From Acidobacteriota bacterium (GTDB lineage: Bacteria; Acidobacteriota; Terriglobia; Terriglobales; Acidobacteriaceae), in the NCBI GenBank assembly GCA_021841795.1, contig JAKCDN010000194.1, forward strand, positions 1 to 6,143: a stretch of 6,143 bases of DNA, read 5' to 3'. Below are positions 5,930 to 6,143 of the stretch, in pieces. Positions within the stretch are counted from its first letter, which is position 1; every line of letters starts with the position of its first letter. The position numbers and the translations under genes are program-made. Under the pieces are notes generated by a model. The model was not told the DNA's origin. It was given only the letters and a program-made list of their open reading frames with translations, and searched no databases.

Positions 5930-5990
5930 TGTTTTTTGCGGGCCCTCGAAATCCGCCCGCCCCCACCCGGCAGCGCGCAAACCGCCCGCG

Positions 5991-6143
5991 TCAGTGCTGC
6001 GTTGACACTGAAAGCAGCCGCACCGGGCCCATCAGCCCCGAGGGCAGCAGCGGCGAATCGGCCGTGTACGGCATGAAATCCGTAAAGGCATACTTGCGCA
6101 GCATCCACGGCTGCTGGTCGCCGATCATGCGGTTCACCCACAG
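5991..6143 (-). CDS. C-terminal fragment of a probable large glycoside hydrolase (GH106/GH2-like)
   Basis: Only the last 50 codons and a TGA stop are in the window; the frame is open at the right edge. The visible end contains WVNRMIGD (2-9), a FTDFMPYTADSPLLPSGL stretch (20-37) and MGPVRLL (38-44). This WxNRxIGD ... ADSPLLPSGLxGPVRL pattern recalls the C-terminal jelly-roll end of GH106 alpha-L-rhamnosidases and related GH2-type enzymes, which are often secreted and act on plant polysaccharides. The assignment rests on recall of family endings and a short fragment, so the exact family is uncertain. It lies 254 bp upstream of the BNR gene on the same strand; the gap is long enough for separate promoters, and no functional link to the propeller/MoaD pair is apparent. 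Confidence 0.65.
   Translation of the reverse strand: MWVNRMIGDQQPWMLRKYAFTDFMPYTADSPLLPSGLMGPVRLLSVSTQH

Noticed and set aside
5911..6141. A 76-codon minus-strand open frame at the right end
   Set aside because: It overlaps the fragment ending at 5991, which has a convincing glycoside-hydrolase-like C-terminus; this alternative frame has no recognisable motif.
1..6143. tRNA, rRNA, CRISPR array, insertion sequence or attachment site
   Set aside because: No cloverleaf-like segment, no regularly spaced direct repeats, no transposase or integrase coding and no terminal inverted repeats were seen.

Overview
This is a GC-rich bacterial window with no mobile element, RNA gene or CRISPR array. Strong G/C preference at third codon positions produces many long spurious open frames opposite and beside the real genes. 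Gene content (a futalosine-type UbiA prenyltransferase, prephenate dehydratase, PlsY, GpsA, a single-domain Crp-like protein, a BNR propeller next to a MoaD/ThiS-like protein, and a plant-polysaccharide-type glycoside hydrolase) together with the codon style suggests an Acidobacteriota chromosome of the Terriglobia type. That assignment is inference only.

Layout. On the minus strand, positions 1-1688 carry a putative menaquinone-pathway prenyltransferase (mqnP, 822-1688) and, downstream of it, prephenate dehydratase (pheA, 1-708), whose C-terminal end is cut by the window edge. A 113-bp gap with a hairpin and a weak promoter-like element separates them. A relatively AT-rich 186-bp intergenic region (1689-1874) separates mqnP from a divergent plus-strand set: a Crp/Fnr-like sensor domain without a DNA-binding domain (1875-2282), plsY (2357-2989) and gpsA (2986-4023). 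This region contains a near-perfect Crp/Fnr-type palindrome. plsY and gpsA overlap by ATGA; they encode the acyltransferase that consumes glycerol-3-phosphate and the dehydrogenase that makes it, so they form a phospholipid-entry module.

gpsA converges on a minus-strand pair across a 139-bp gap rich in inverted repeats. The pair consists of a cytosolic BNR/Asp-box beta-propeller (4555-5736, excellent Shine-Dalgarno) followed by a 98-residue MoaD/ThiS-like beta-grasp protein ending in Gly-Gly (4163-4459). The window closes with the last 50 codons of another minus-strand gene, probably a large glycoside hydrolase of the GH106/GH2-like type (5991-6143).

The most interesting part is the propeller plus Gly-Gly carrier pair. 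Neither protein has an obvious assigned reaction, the carrier has no molybdopterin or thiamine genes beside it, and the propeller carries a compact His/Cys cluster. It could be an uncharacterised sulfur-transfer or ubiquitin-like system, but the window alone does not show the chemistry. The second point of interest is the Crp/Fnr-type site between a respiratory-quinone gene and a Crp-like protein that cannot itself bind DNA through a helix-turn-helix.
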